DNA of 64,000 nucleotides from Clostridium tertium (GTDB lineage: Bacteria > Bacillota > Clostridia > Clostridiales > Clostridiaceae), in assembly GCF_017873245.1 (NCBI RefSeq), contig NZ_JAGGJY010000005.1, positions 122,305 through 186,304 of the forward strand, written 5' to 3'. Below the pieces are notes generated by a model. The model saw only the letters and a list, made by a program, of their open reading frames with translations. It ran no database searches and was not told where the DNA came from. Position 1 is the stretch's first letter. Each line of letters starts with the position of its first letter. This document shows, one piece after another, positions 28,362 to 38,105 of this stretch. A program made the translations under genes and the position numbers.

Positions 28362-29981
28362 TTATTCTTGTTCTAATATTATTTTCTTAGCTGTTAATAT
28401 TGATGTAGCACTCATTGAGAATTCATCTAAACCATATTCAACTAATGTTGGAATTGCAGCTTCATCTCCTGCCATTTCTCCACACATTCCAACCCATTTA
28501 CCGTGCTTATGAGCTCCATCTATAGTCATTTTTATTAATCTTAATACAGCTGGGTGCATTGGATTATAAAGGTATGATACTTTTTCACTCATTCTATCAG
28601 CAGCTAAAGTGTATTGGATTAAGTCGTTTGTTCCTATTGAGAAGAAATCTACATGCTTAGCTAATTCATCTGCATATACAGCAGCTGCAGGGATTTCAAC
28701 CATTATACCCCATTGAATTTTTTCTGAGTATTCTATTCCTTCAGCCTTTAATTCAGCTTTACATTCTTCTACAAATTCCTTTGCAGCTTGGAATTCTTCT
28801 AAACCTGAAATCATAGGGAACATTACTGCAAGATTTCCATAAACAGAAGCTCTAAGTAAAGCTCTGATTTGAACCTTGAATATATCTTTTCTATCTAAAC
28901 ATAATCTTATAGCTCTATATCCTAAGAATGGATTCATTTCTTGTGGTAATGGTAAGTATGGAAGTGTCTTATCTCCACCGATATCTAGTGTTCTTATAAC
29001 AACTTGTTTTCCATCCATTACTTCAAGAACTTTTTTATAAGATTCAAATTGTTCTTCTTCTGTTGGAGCTGAATCTCTATCCATATATAAGAACTCAGTT
29101 CTGAACAATCCAACACCGTCTCCACCATTTGCAACTACTGCTTCCGCATCTGCTGGTGAACCTATGTTTCCACAAACTTCAACTCTTCTTCCTGATTTAG
29201 TAACTGTCTTTACAGTTATTAATTTCTTTAATTCTTCTTGTTCTGCTAAGAATTTTTCTCTCTTAGCTGTATATTCATCTATAACTGATTGTTCAGGGTT
29301 TATTATACATATTCCTTCAATACCATCAACTATAACAGTATCTCCATTTTCAACTGATGTAGTTATATCTTTTAAACCTACTATTGCTGGTATTTCTAAA
29401 GTTCTAGCCATAATAGCAGAGTGAGAAGTTCTTCCTCCGATATTAGTTAAGAAACCAACAACTTTACTTCTATCTAATTGTGCTGTATCTGATGGAGTTA
29501 AATCGTGAGCTACAACTATAGTGTTTGCTTCAGTTATAGCAAATGCATCTCCACCTTTTCCTGCTAAGTTTGAGATTATTCTCTTAGAAACGTCTTTTAT
29601 GTCAGCAGCTCTTTCTTTCATATACTCATCTTCCATAGAATCAAAAATCATTACAAATGTATTTGTAACATTTTCAACTGCTTTCATTGCATTTATGCTA
29701 TTTGATTCTATTTCTAATAACATTCCGCCAGTAAATTCTGGATCATCTAATAAAGTTAGGTGAGCTTCGAAAACTTGAGCTTCATGTTCTCCTATTTCTG
29801 CTAAAGCTTTATCTCTAATAGCAGTTAATTGAACTTTTGCTTGCTCTAAAGCCTTTTGTAGAACTTCTTTTTCTGCCTCTACATTAGAAACTTTCGCATC
29901 TGTTATTACTATTTCTTCGTGTTCTTGTAAAAATACTTTTCCTATTGCATAACCTTTAGACGCAGCTATACCTTTTTTCAT
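28362..29981 (-). CDS. ptsI: Phosphoenolpyruvate-protein phosphotransferase (PTS enzyme I)
   Basis: Passes phosphate from PEP to HPr, driving sugar uptake. The 539 residues hold the N-terminal HPr-binding domain, the phosphohistidine H187 in GGRTSHSAIMART, and the C-terminal PEP-binding barrel (FRTEFLYMDRDS, IGTNDLIQYTLAADR, GMCGEMAGD). The ATG at 29981 follows AAGGAGG. No ptsH lies next to it; HPr must be encoded elsewhere. Single-gene unit. Confidence 0.97.
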   Translation of the reverse strand: MKKGIAASKGYAIGKVFLQEHEEIVITDAKVSNVEAEKEVLQKALEQAKVQLTAIRDKALAEIGEHEAQVFEAHLTLLDDPEFTGGMLLEIESNSINAMKAVENVTNTFVMIFDSMEDEYMKERAADIKDVSKRIISNLAGKGGDAFAITEANTIVVAHDLTPSDTAQLDRSKVVGFLTNIGGRTSHSAIMARTLEIPAIVGLKDITTSVENGDTVIVDGIEGICIINPEQSVIDEYTAKREKFLAEQEELKKLITVKTVTKSGRRVEVCGNIGSPADAEAVVANGGDGVGLFRTEFLYMDRDSAPTEEEQFESYKKVLEVMDGKQVVIRTLDIGGDKTLPYLPLPQEMNPFLGYRAIRLCLDRKDIFKVQIRALLRASVYGNLAVMFPMISGLEEFQAAKEFVEECKAELKAEGIEYSEKIQWGIMVEIPAAAVYADELAKHVDFFSIGTNDLIQYTLAADRMSEKVSYLYNPMHPAVLRLIKMTIDGAHKHGKWVGMCGEMAGDEAAIPTLVEYGLDEFSMSATSILTAKKIILEQE

Positions 29982-30075
29982 TTCCGAGATTCCTCCTTAA
30001 TAATAGCTATAAATTCAAATTCTATATGAAATTTATAGAAAGTACTAATCTGTTTTATAAATTACAACTACATGT

Positions 30076-30103
30076 ATTATAACATATTTTTCACCTATGT
30101 TAA
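30076..30103 (-). promoter_or_regulatory. Likely ptsI promoter
   Basis: TTAACA, 16-base spacer, TATAAT on the minus strand, about 95 bases before the ptsI start. Nothing else is seen in 29982-30287. Confidence 0.55.
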
Positions 30104-30287
30104 TACGAATACACATAATTTTTATTATTTTCTATCATTAATTTCATCTTTTTATTTATTTTATTTACATATTTTCTATATAAGTATAATTATACTAAAA
30201 ATTTTTACATTTTCTTCAAAATCAATAGTACTTTCACCCTCTATTTGATATATTTATTGCCTTTATTATAGTTAAAAGAATAGTTAA

Positions 30288-30312
30288 AAAAGGCTGTTTT
30301 AAACAGCCTTTT
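30288..30312 (-). terminator. nrdAB terminator
   Basis: AAAAGGCTGTTT / AAACAGCCTTTT perfect stem followed by further T residues on the minus strand. Confidence 0.88.
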
Positions 30313-30359
30313 ATTATAAAAATACAATTCGACAATTTATTCTCACATTTTATTATTTT

Positions 30360-31394
30360 CTATAAATCATCTATAAGTGCTCCAGCCTTAGCATAAGCAG
30401 TTGATTTTGCCTCAAAGAAATCTGTCTTTACTGAATTAGCATCTGATAATATATCTACCCAAGCTGCTGGATTGTTATCATGCCCTTCATAAATTGCATC
30501 TAATCCTATTGCCTTCATTCTTAAGTTCCCTAGATATTTTATATAATCATTGATTAAGTTTTTATTTATTCCTTGAATATTATCACCAATAACATAATTT
30601 CCCCAAGAAATTTCATGTTCAACTGCAGTTTTCATCATTTCTTTCAGTTGATTTTTTACCTCATCTGTAAATATTTCAGGTTGCTCTAACTGTAATTCTT
30701 TTAATATATTTCTAAACAACCAAAGATGGGTATTTTCATCTCTATTTATATATCTAATTTCTTGTGCTGACCCTGGCATTTTACCATTTCTCTCTAAATT
30801 ATAGAAGAACATAAAGCCTGAATAAAAATATATTCCTTCTAATATATAGTTTGCCATTATAGTTTTAATAAGATTTTCTTGAGTTGGTGCCTCTAAGAAA
30901 TTATTATACAATTCTCCTATGAATTTATTTCTTTCTAATAATATTTTATCATCTTTCCATTGATATAATATTTCATTTCTTTTTTCTGGAGAGCATATTG
31001 TATCTAACATATAACTATAACTTTGTGAATGAACAGCTTCTTGAAAAGCTTGTATTGTTAAGCATAAATTAACTTCACTAGCTGTAATATAATTATTAAT
31101 ATTAGATAAATTTGCAGTTTGTATTGAGTCTAAGAATATTAAGAAAGAAAGTATTTTATCATAAGCTGTTCTTTCATCATTTGTTAACTTATTATAATCC
31201 TTTAAATCCTGAGCAAGATTTATTTCTTCTGGAATCCAGAAATTATTCATCGCTTGCCTATACCAATCTGAAACCCAAGTATATTTCATGTTATTAAAAT
31301 CATTTAAGTTAGTAGTATTTCCATTTATCATTCTCTTTTTAGATGTTTCAGTATCACCAAACTCATTAAAAAGAGGCTTTTTATTTATAAACAT
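30360..31394 (-). CDS. nrdB: Ribonucleotide reductase, class I, small (radical) subunit
   Basis: A ferritin-like protein of 344 residues that makes the radical for NrdA in the presence of oxygen. The metal ligands D89, E119 and H122 (QEAVHSQSY) are present, the later ERDENTHL-type helix follows (RDENTHLW), and the radical tyrosine is kept as Y126. It follows nrdA by 38 bp with a GGAGGG site. A strict anaerobe would normally rely on class III; this enzyme suggests use during oxygen exposure. Confidence 0.95.
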   Translation of the reverse strand: MFINKKPLFNEFGDTETSKKRMINGNTTNLNDFNNMKYTWVSDWYRQAMNNFWIPEEINLAQDLKDYNKLTNDERTAYDKILSFLIFLDSIQTANLSNINNYITASEVNLCLTIQAFQEAVHSQSYSYMLDTICSPEKRNEILYQWKDDKILLERNKFIGELYNNFLEAPTQENLIKTIMANYILEGIYFYSGFMFFYNLERNGKMPGSAQEIRYINRDENTHLWLFRNILKELQLEQPEIFTDEVKNQLKEMMKTAVEHEISWGNYVIGDNIQGINKNLINDYIKYLGNLRMKAIGLDAIYEGHDNNPAAWVDILSDANSVKTDFFEAKSTAYAKAGALIDDL

Positions 31395-31432
31395 TTATTA
31401 CCCTCCAAGACCTTATTAGTATTCTTTCGAAC

Positions 31433-33664
31433 TTATGCTGAACAACTTTCACAATCACTTACTGTTAAGGATTTTGAGCGCACATAGTATATGGATTTAA
31501 CTCCAGCTTTGCAAGCTTCTATATATAAATTCATAATTTGTCTCATAGTATAATTAGTTGTTATATATAAATTAAATGATTGCCCTTGATCTATATGTCT
31601 TTGTCTAATACCATTTATTTGCACACACCATTTTTGATCTATATTATATGCAGAGTTATAATACCAATAGTTTTCTTCACTTAAGTTTGGTGCAGTTTTT
31701 GGTATTATACTTCCTTTCTTTTCTTCAAGCCAAAATCTAGCCATTACTGGATCTATTCCTTCTGAAGTACCTGCTATAGTTGCTGTTGAACCATTTGGGG
31801 CTACAGCCATTAGGTATCCATTTCTCATTCCATGAGTATTTACTTCTTCTCTTAGTTGATTCCATTTTTCAGATTTATATCCTCTAAGTTCAAAGTAATT
31901 TCCATTATGCCAATCTGATCCTTCAAAACATGAATATCTTCCCTTTTCTTTTGAAATATTCATACTTGCCTTTATTGCATAATAGTTAATTCTCTCATAA
32001 ACATCATCTGCAAATTCCTTATGCCTATCTTCTGTCCAATGAATTAAATTATTTGCAAGCATATGGTGATATCCACTTGTTCCAAGTCCTATAGCCCTAT
32101 ATTTTTTATTAGTCACTTCTGCAAATGGTACTGAATAATAGTTTAAATCTATTACATTGTCCATAGCTCTTATTTGAGTTTCTACAACATATCCTAGCTC
32201 TTCATCATTTTTAACATCAACATTTCCTAAAACTACTGATGATAAATTACATACTACAAAATCACCTGATTTTGTTTTTTCAATTATTATAGTATCTCCA
32301 TTTTCATCTTTTACTTCTGATTGTTGTATATTCATTGAGCTCATATTTTGCATAATTTCTGTACAAAGGTTTGATGAGTAAATCATTCCTTTATGCTTAT
32401 TTGGATTCATCTTATTTACTGTATCTCTATAAAAAGCAAATGGAGTTCCAGTTTCGGCAGCACTCTTTATTATTAATCTAACAATTTCTTTTACCGACAT
32501 AACTCTTTTACTTATACTGTCATCTTCAACACATTCGTAATATTTCTTTTCCCACTCTTCTCCATAGAAATCTTCTAATGAATATCCCTTTGCTAATCTA
32601 ATTTCATGGGGACACATCATATACCAGTTTGCATCTATATCTGTTTCTGCAAGTTTCCAAAATAAATCTGGATAGCAAAGTCCTGGAAAGACATCATGTG
32701 CTTTCTTTCTATCATCACCATTATTAGTTTTTAATTGTAAGAATTCTGGTAGATCCTTATGCCATGCATCTAACCATATGGCAACTGATCCATTTCTAAC
32801 TCCTAGTTGATCTACTGCTATAGCTGTATCATTAAATAATTTTACCCATGGTATTACTCCACCTGAAGCTCCCTTAAATCCTCTTATAGGTGATTCTAAA
32901 GCTCTAACTTTACCAATATATATTCCCATTCCGCCACCAAACTTTGAAACCTCTGCAAAGTTATCAAGTGACTTATATATCCCCTTTAAACTATCTTGTA
33001 CTGTATCTATAAAGCATGAGCTTAATTGATAAAATGGTTTTCTAGCATTAGACATTGTTGGTGTCGCCATAGTTGCCTTAAGAGAACTTAATACATCGTA
33101 AAATCTCTTTGCCCATAATACTCTTACTTCCTTTTTTTCTGGAATAGCTAAATGCATTGCTATCCCCATAAACATTTGTTGCGGAAGCTCTAATGTACTT
33201 CTATCAAAATCTTGAATCAAATATCTTTTTGCTAAAAGATTTATTCCACTATACGTAAATAGGAAATCTCTTTCTGGTTTAATTTCATTTTCTAGCTCTA
33301 ATATCTCTTCTCTTGTATAATTTTCTAATATGTATTTCCCATAAAGTCCTTTTTCAGTTAATTTATTTATAAATCCATATAAATCTCCATATATATTTTC
33401 GTCATTAGTAATCTCTCTATTTTTTCTTATCTTATCGTAAAGTTTAAATACATACAGTCTTGCCGCTGCATTTTGCCATCTTGGCTCCATATCTGATGTA
33501 AGCTCTAAAGCTACTTGTATTATCGAATCTCTTATTTCCTCATCTTTCATATTAGGTCTAACTATATGATTTAACGCTTCTAAAAGCCTTTCTTCTGTAT
33601 AAATCCTTTGACCATTATCTATTCCATCTAAAGCTAACCTACAAATATTAAATAAATGTGTCAT
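31433..33664 (-). CDS. nrdA: Ribonucleotide reductase, class I, large catalytic subunit
   Basis: Reduces ribonucleoside diphosphates to deoxy forms. The 743 residues contain the redox pair C217 (LSSCF) and C472 (VCNLSS), the catalytic N432/C434/E436 (SNLCTE) and a C-terminal CESC shuttle. The N-terminus begins inside what would be the ATP-cone: the first strand with its KRDG-type motif is absent, and a TAG lies in frame just upstream of the ATG at 33664. Two NrdR-like boxes precede it. Confidence 0.95.
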   Translation of the reverse strand: MTHLFNICRLALDGIDNGQRIYTEERLLEALNHIVRPNMKDEEIRDSIIQVALELTSDMEPRWQNAAARLYVFKLYDKIRKNREITNDENIYGDLYGFINKLTEKGLYGKYILENYTREEILELENEIKPERDFLFTYSGINLLAKRYLIQDFDRSTLELPQQMFMGIAMHLAIPEKKEVRVLWAKRFYDVLSSLKATMATPTMSNARKPFYQLSSCFIDTVQDSLKGIYKSLDNFAEVSKFGGGMGIYIGKVRALESPIRGFKGASGGVIPWVKLFNDTAIAVDQLGVRNGSVAIWLDAWHKDLPEFLQLKTNNGDDRKKAHDVFPGLCYPDLFWKLAETDIDANWYMMCPHEIRLAKGYSLEDFYGEEWEKKYYECVEDDSISKRVMSVKEIVRLIIKSAAETGTPFAFYRDTVNKMNPNKHKGMIYSSNLCTEIMQNMSSMNIQQSEVKDENGDTIIIEKTKSGDFVVCNLSSVVLGNVDVKNDEELGYVVETQIRAMDNVIDLNYYSVPFAEVTNKKYRAIGLGTSGYHHMLANNLIHWTEDRHKEFADDVYERINYYAIKASMNISKEKGRYSCFEGSDWHNGNYFELRGYKSEKWNQLREEVNTHGMRNGYLMAVAPNGSTATIAGTSEGIDPVMARFWLEEKKGSIIPKTAPNLSEENYWYYNSAYNIDQKWCVQINGIRQRHIDQGQSFNLYITTNYTMRQIMNLYIEACKAGVKSIYYVRSKSLTVSDCESCSA

Positions 33665-33679
33665 ACTCTTCCCCTTCCA

Positions 33680-33689
33680 CTACATATAG
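33680..33689 (-). promoter_or_regulatory. NrdR-like box 2
   Basis: CTATATGTAG on the minus strand matches the NrdR core CWATATATWG at 9 of 10 positions. Its centre is 42 bp, four helical turns, from box 1, so two bound repressors would face the same side. Confidence 0.6.
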
Positions 33690-33721
33690 TATGTAATATT
33701 CTTTCCGTTTCCATGAATATA

Positions 33722-33731
33722 CAATATATAG
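33722..33731 (-). promoter_or_regulatory. NrdR-like box 1
   Basis: CTATATATTG on the minus strand is an exact match to the CWATATATWG core. It begins three bases after the -10 element, over the likely transcription start, a position suited to repression. Confidence 0.7.
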
Positions 33732-33734
33732 TCC

Positions 33735-33763
33735 ATTATAATTTCTATTTTTTCCTTTGTAAA
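33735..33763 (-). promoter_or_regulatory. nrdAB promoter
   Basis: TTTACA, 17-base spacer, TATAAT on the minus strand, about 70 bases upstream of nrdA. Confidence 0.7.
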
Positions 33764-33795
33764 ATTTAATAATCTAATGCTAAACAAGAAAAAAT

Positions 33796-33818
33796 GGAGA
33801 TATTCATTTAATATCTCC
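33796..33818 (-). terminator. Terminator after the Spx/ArsC-like gene
   Basis: GGAGATATT / AATATCTCC stem flanked by an A run on one side and a T run on the other, so it may act in both directions; it separates nrdA from the upstream gene. Confidence 0.8.
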
Positions 33819-33889
33819 TTTTTTCACCTTTAATAATAGTTTTCACAAATAATTTTTATTTTTTAAAATTAAAAGTTAAATAATACTAA

Positions 33890-34246
33890 TTATTTTAACT
33901 TCTCAATCCAATCAGCTTCCTTAAATCCAACTAAAACAGTATTATCCTTTATTACTATTGGTCTCTTTACTAGCATTCCATTAGATGCTAATATATCTAA
34001 AAGTTCATCTTCTGGTAATACCTTAACTTTATCTTTTAATTGCATTTCTCTATATAATACACCTGATGTATTGAAGAATTTATTAATTGGTAACCCACTT
34101 TTAGCTATCCAATCTTTTAGTTCTTCTTTTGTTGGATTTTCATCTGCTATATGTCTATCTATAAATTCTACATTATTTTCTGTTAAAAACTTCTTTGCTT
34201 TTCTACATGTAGTACACTTTGGATATTCAACAAATAAAACTGACAT
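33890..34246 (-). CDS. Spx/ArsC family thioredoxin-fold protein
   Basis: 118 residues with the CxxC motif C11-T-T-C14 near the N-terminus and the LVKRPIV segment near residue 92, both typical of the ArsC/Spx/YusI family. Without the conserved residues of RNA-polymerase-binding Spx being checked by alignment, its role (arsenate reductase, Spx-like regulator or neither) stays open. The ATG at 34246 follows AGGAGT. No ars gene is nearby. Confidence 0.85.
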   Translation of the reverse strand: MSVLFVEYPKCTTCRKAKKFLTENNVEFIDRHIADENPTKEELKDWIAKSGLPINKFFNTSGVLYREMQLKDKVKVLPEDELLDILASNGMLVKRPIVIKDNTVLVGFKEADWIEKLK

Positions 34247-34296
34247 ATTATCACTCCTATATTTAATTATTATTATTTAATTATTATTATAACATA

Positions 34297-36084
34297 TTAT
34301 TTCTTAGGTATGATTAAATAAATTTTAAACATATCTCCTTCTACTTCTATTTTTATACTTCCATTATGAAGCTCTATTATACTTTTTGTTATGGCAAGTC
34401 CCATGCCAGAACCTTCTACAGATGAATTTCTTGATTTATCAGCTCTTGCAAATCTCTCAAATATATCTTGAGTATTAAAATCCATTTCATAATTAGATAT
34501 ATTTTTAAAAGATACTTCTACTAAGTTTTCTTTAGAATTTATATCTATATATACTCTAGTATTATTAAGTGAATATTTTAATGCATTTACTATTATATTT
34601 TCAAATACCCTGGACATTAATTTACCATCTAAATCAACAAATATTTCATCTTCATTTGTATTTACCTTAAATTCCATATTTTTTTCTTCATATAAATTTG
34701 AATATTCTCCAACACCTTGATATACTAAAGAAACTATATCTATTTCATGTTTCTCTATAGTCATTTTACCGCTGTTTAGTTTTGATACCTCAAACAAGTC
34801 TTCTATAAGAGTCTTTAACCTTTTTGAACTTCTATCTAATATAGTCAAATAATCTTTTCTTTCTTCTTCTGTTATATTAGTATCATTTAATATATTTACA
34901 TAGTTTATTATTGATGTTAATGGTGTTTTTAAGTCATGAGAAACATTGGAAATTAATTCTGTCTTTAACTTTTCATTTTTTACTTTCTCATTTAAAGCTA
35001 TTTTATAACCTTCTCTTATTTGATTTATATTTTCTACTAACTCTTTAACTTCTCTTTCACCAATATCACTTATTTTATATTCTAATTCGCCTGAATTAAT
35101 TTTCTTCAATCCATCATTAATAACTGAAATATCAAGACTTTTCTTCAATGAATATAAAACACATACTAATGGAATTAACACTAAAATTAAAGTTCCTTTA
35201 AATGGATATCTAGTCAAAAATGTTATCAAAACATTTTGGTTTCTTATTCCTGCAATTAAATATAAATACACTAATATTACTGCTATTGCTCCACCAAAAG
35301 AAACCATAATTTTATTACGTGTATTTTTGTATTTGTAACCATATCTTAAAACGTATATAAGTCTCTTTAAAACTTTAATTTCTAAATGTATATTTTTACT
35401 ATTAATCACAGAATTTATTATTATCTTTAGTAAAAGTACTATAGCTAGGATCGTTAACACTATCATTACTTTTGCTGTTATAGTATCTGTTTTTATAAGG
35501 TATGTATATACACTAGGATCTCTATAATATATCTCTATATATTTATCTACATTTTGTTTACTTATCTTATCTGTAGTACTTGTAACATAATAATTATATT
35601 TATCTTTATTGTCTATTCTAACAGATGGATAGCCAAATTCCTTCAAATACGCATTTATATTATCTTCAAGCAAAGCTACAGTATTATCATACTTTTCTAC
35701 AGATTCACGTAATTTTACATCATTTGTCGTAAAATTTCCTGTTTCTTTATTTATTAATACATAAAATAAATCACCATAAAAATAATTATTCTCTGATAGA
35801 CGCTCATTTTCGTATTCTATTGACCTAATATCCTCCAGATTATTAGTATTTGAATATATATATTTTGATACATCTTTACTTTCATAATATATCATCGATT
35901 CTATGTATTTATCCTTATTGAATAATGCATCAAATGTTCCTGCTCCTAAATCTGAAAAAGTATTATTAAAAGATTGATAATATCCTATAGTTAATGAAAT
36001 TAATAATATACATACGGTTAAAATTTCTATTCCCCATACACCAGTTATATACCTTTTAATCTTCTCTTTCAATTTTATATCCAA
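34297..36084 (-). CDS. Sensor histidine kinase
   Basis: A membrane kinase of 595 residues. TM1 is about 15-35, the outside domain 40-200, TM2 203-227, and two more segments lie at 259-281 and 295-311. A HAMP-like linker leads to the dimerisation helix with H383 (SNVSHDLKTPLTS) and the ATPase domain with N-box NALKYS (500-505) and G2 box GSGMGLAI (558-565). The G1 box reads NISNYE instead of DxGxG, seen in some VanS-like kinases. The start is TTG at 36084, or TTG at 36072, which is better spaced; it overlaps the regulator gene by 29 bp. The signal is unknown. Confidence 0.92.
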   Translation of the reverse strand: MDIKLKEKIKRYITGVWGIEILTVCILLISLTIGYYQSFNNTFSDLGAGTFDALFNKDKYIESMIYYESKDVSKYIYSNTNNLEDIRSIEYENERLSENNYFYGDLFYVLINKETGNFTTNDVKLRESVEKYDNTVALLEDNINAYLKEFGYPSVRIDNKDKYNYYVTSTTDKISKQNVDKYIEIYYRDPSVYTYLIKTDTITAKVMIVLTILAIVLLLKIIINSVINSKNIHLEIKVLKRLIYVLRYGYKYKNTRNKIMVSFGGAIAVILVYLYLIAGIRNQNVLITFLTRYPFKGTLILVLIPLVCVLYSLKKSLDISVINDGLKKINSGELEYKISDIGEREVKELVENINQIREGYKIALNEKVKNEKLKTELISNVSHDLKTPLTSIINYVNILNDTNITEEERKDYLTILDRSSKRLKTLIEDLFEVSKLNSGKMTIEKHEIDIVSLVYQGVGEYSNLYEEKNMEFKVNTNEDEIFVDLDGKLMSRVFENIIVNALKYSLNNTRVYIDINSKENLVEVSFKNISNYEMDFNTQDIFERFARADKSRNSSVEGSGMGLAITKSIIELHNGSIKIEVEGDMFKIYLIIPKK

Positions 36085-36751
36085 CTCCCCACACTACCTT
36101 TATATATTCAGGATCTTTTGTATTAATTTCTATCTTTTCTCTTATCCTTCTAATATGAACAGTTACAGTATTTTCACTTCTATAAAATGGTTCTTCCCAT
36201 ACTTTTTCATATATTTCTTTTATAGAGAAAACTCTTCCTAAGTTTGAAGCTAGAAGTTGAAGTATTTTAAATTCTGTTGCCGTAACTTTTACATCTTCTC
36301 CTCTTAAAAAAATTGTTTTTTCCTTATTATTTATTATCAAATCCCTTACCTCTATTATATCTGGACTCTCTCCTTCTAATTCCAAGGGCTTTTGATATCT
36401 TCTTAACTGAGACTTTACTCTAGCAACAAGTTCTAAATGATTAAATGGTTTAGCTATATAATCATCAGCCCCTACATTTAAACCTAATATCTTATCACTA
36501 TCTTCTCCTTTTGCTGATAACATTATAATAGGCAAATTCCTTTTTTCTCTAATCTTTAGACATGTTTTTATTCCATCCATTCTTGGCATCATTATATCCA
36601 AAACTATTAGATGTATTTTTTCTTTATCTAATAGCTCCAAAGCCTCTACGCCATCTTTAGCTTTAAAGACTTTCATGCCTTCTCCTCTTAGATATATATC
36701 AATAGCATCTCTAATTTCCTTTTCATCGTCAACTACTAAAACATTAAACAT
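36056..36751 (-). CDS. OmpR-family response regulator
   Basis: 231 residues. The receiver domain has the acidic pair D8/D9, phosphoacceptor D52 (LIVLDIMMP), S79 and K101 (YIAKPF). The C-terminal winged helix (ATEFKILQLLASNLGRVFS, then ENTVTVHIRRIREKI) binds DNA. It is first of the two-gene unit with the kinase. Targets are unknown; the divergent yitT-like gene 182 bp away is one possibility. Confidence 0.95.
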   Translation of the reverse strand: MFNVLVVDDEKEIRDAIDIYLRGEGMKVFKAKDGVEALELLDKEKIHLIVLDIMMPRMDGIKTCLKIREKRNLPIIMLSAKGEDSDKILGLNVGADDYIAKPFNHLELVARVKSQLRRYQKPLELEGESPDIIEVRDLIINNKEKTIFLRGEDVKVTATEFKILQLLASNLGRVFSIKEIYEKVWEEPFYRSENTVTVHIRRIREKIEINTKDPEYIKVVWGVGYKIERED

Positions 36752-36933
36752 ATTTTCACCCCTCTATCTTATCCTATAATTATAATATCTTATATTATGA
36801 AATTTTACTAATTGTAAAAATTACATTTTTATTAAAATAATCAAATATATATATAAGTTATTATTAACATTCGATAGTATTTAATATATAATTTTAGTGT
36901 ATATTTCTAACAGATAATTTTAAGGAGTTTGAT

Positions 36934-37794
36934 ATGTTACATAAGTTTACAATCAACAAGCACATGATTTTAGATTTCTTTTTTATTTTTGTTGGGTGTG
37001 TAATAGCATCTCTAGGAGTTAATTTATTCTTAGTTAATGCTCAATTACTTAGTGGTGGAGCTACTGGTATAGCACTTATTTTACAATATTTAGCTGAAGT
37101 ACCTTCTGGTATAACTGTATTTATAATTAATATTCCTTTATTTTTTGTAAGTTATAAAATGTTAAATAAGCGATTTACTCTATATTCTGCAGTTGGAATG
37201 ATATCATTATCAATTTCCCTTATAATCACTAAGCCTTTATCTAACTTAGTGAAAGTAGATGACATATTACTTTATTGTATTTACGGCGGAGTTTTATGTG
37301 GTCTAGGATATGGTCTAGTTTTTTCAAGAAATGGTTCAACTGGAGGTACCGATATTATAACAATGGTACTTAGAAAGAAGTATTCTAACTTTGAAATAGG
37401 TAAGCTTAGCTTCGGTATTAACTGTATAATAGTTTTTATAGGTGCATTAATTTTTGGGCTTCCTAAAGCTCTATATACCTTAATATCTATGTTTGTTCAA
37501 GGAACTATAGTAGATAAAGTTATTAATGGATTTAATAGTAAGAAATTATTATTAATATTAACTGAAAAAGAACAGGAAATAATAGAGTATGTCATTAAAG
37601 ATATGAATAGAGGAGTTACTTCATTAATTGCTGAAGGTGAATATACTCATGAACTAAAAAAAATGCTTTATATAGCTGTAACCTCCTCTCAAATTGTACA
37701 TTTAAAGAGTAAAATATTAAGAATAGATCCTAAAGCATTTATTACAATAATAGATGTTTCTGAAGTTAATGGAAAGGGATTTCATAAAATTTAA
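36934..37794 (+). CDS. YitT family membrane protein (DUF161 and DUF2179)
   Basis: 286 residues. About five membrane segments in the first 200 residues contain the family signatures GGATGIALI and GLVFSRNGSTGGTDII. The C-terminal DUF2179 domain (about 205-286, with RGVTSLIAEGEYT) is cytoplasmic and may bind a ligand. The transported compound is unknown. The ATG at 36934 follows AAGGAG. It is divergent from the two-component system, with an A+T-rich shared region 36752-36933 that holds no clear operator. Confidence 0.9.
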   Translation: MLHKFTINKHMILDFFFIFVGCVIASLGVNLFLVNAQLLSGGATGIALILQYLAEVPSGITVFIINIPLFFVSYKMLNKRFTLYSAVGMISLSISLIITKPLSNLVKVDDILLYCIYGGVLCGLGYGLVFSRNGSTGGTDIITMVLRKKYSNFEIGKLSFGINCIIVFIGALIFGLPKALYTLISMFVQGTIVDKVINGFNSKKLLLILTEKEQEIIEYVIKDMNRGVTSLIAEGEYTHELKKMLYIAVTSSQIVHLKSKILRIDPKAFITIIDVSEVNGKGFHKI

Positions 37795-37827
37795 TATTAA
37801 TTATTTTTAAAATATAAAATAGTTTTA

Positions 37828-37873
37828 CCCCCATATCTTAGATTTTTATTATCTCTAATATGGGGGGCATTTT
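37828..37873 (+). terminator. Terminator of the YitT gene
   Basis: CCCCCATAT (37828-37836) pairs with ATATGGGGG (37858-37866), followed by ATTTTTAT. The next stretch 37874-38105 has only an imperfect CACCTTTTTATT repeat at its right end. Confidence 0.8.
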
Positions 37874-38105
37874 TATAACTATATTCTACGGCAATCAATT
37901 TAGCTATATCTGAAATAAATTCATAAATGTAGTAATTATATTTGCTAATTATATTTTAAATATTGATTTCTTTATAATCCTAAAAGTCTTTTTCAAAATA
38001 TAGATAAACTTTCTGAAACAGATCTTAAATAGTATATAAATCTTTATAAAAATTACTTCTAAGAGTATAACTTTTTATTCACCTTTTTATTCACCTTTTT
38101 ATTAA

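Noticed and set aside
38076..38105. CACCTTTTTATT direct repeats after fumB
   Set aside because: Only two to three short imperfect units, common in low-complexity A+T-rich DNA; no hairpin.
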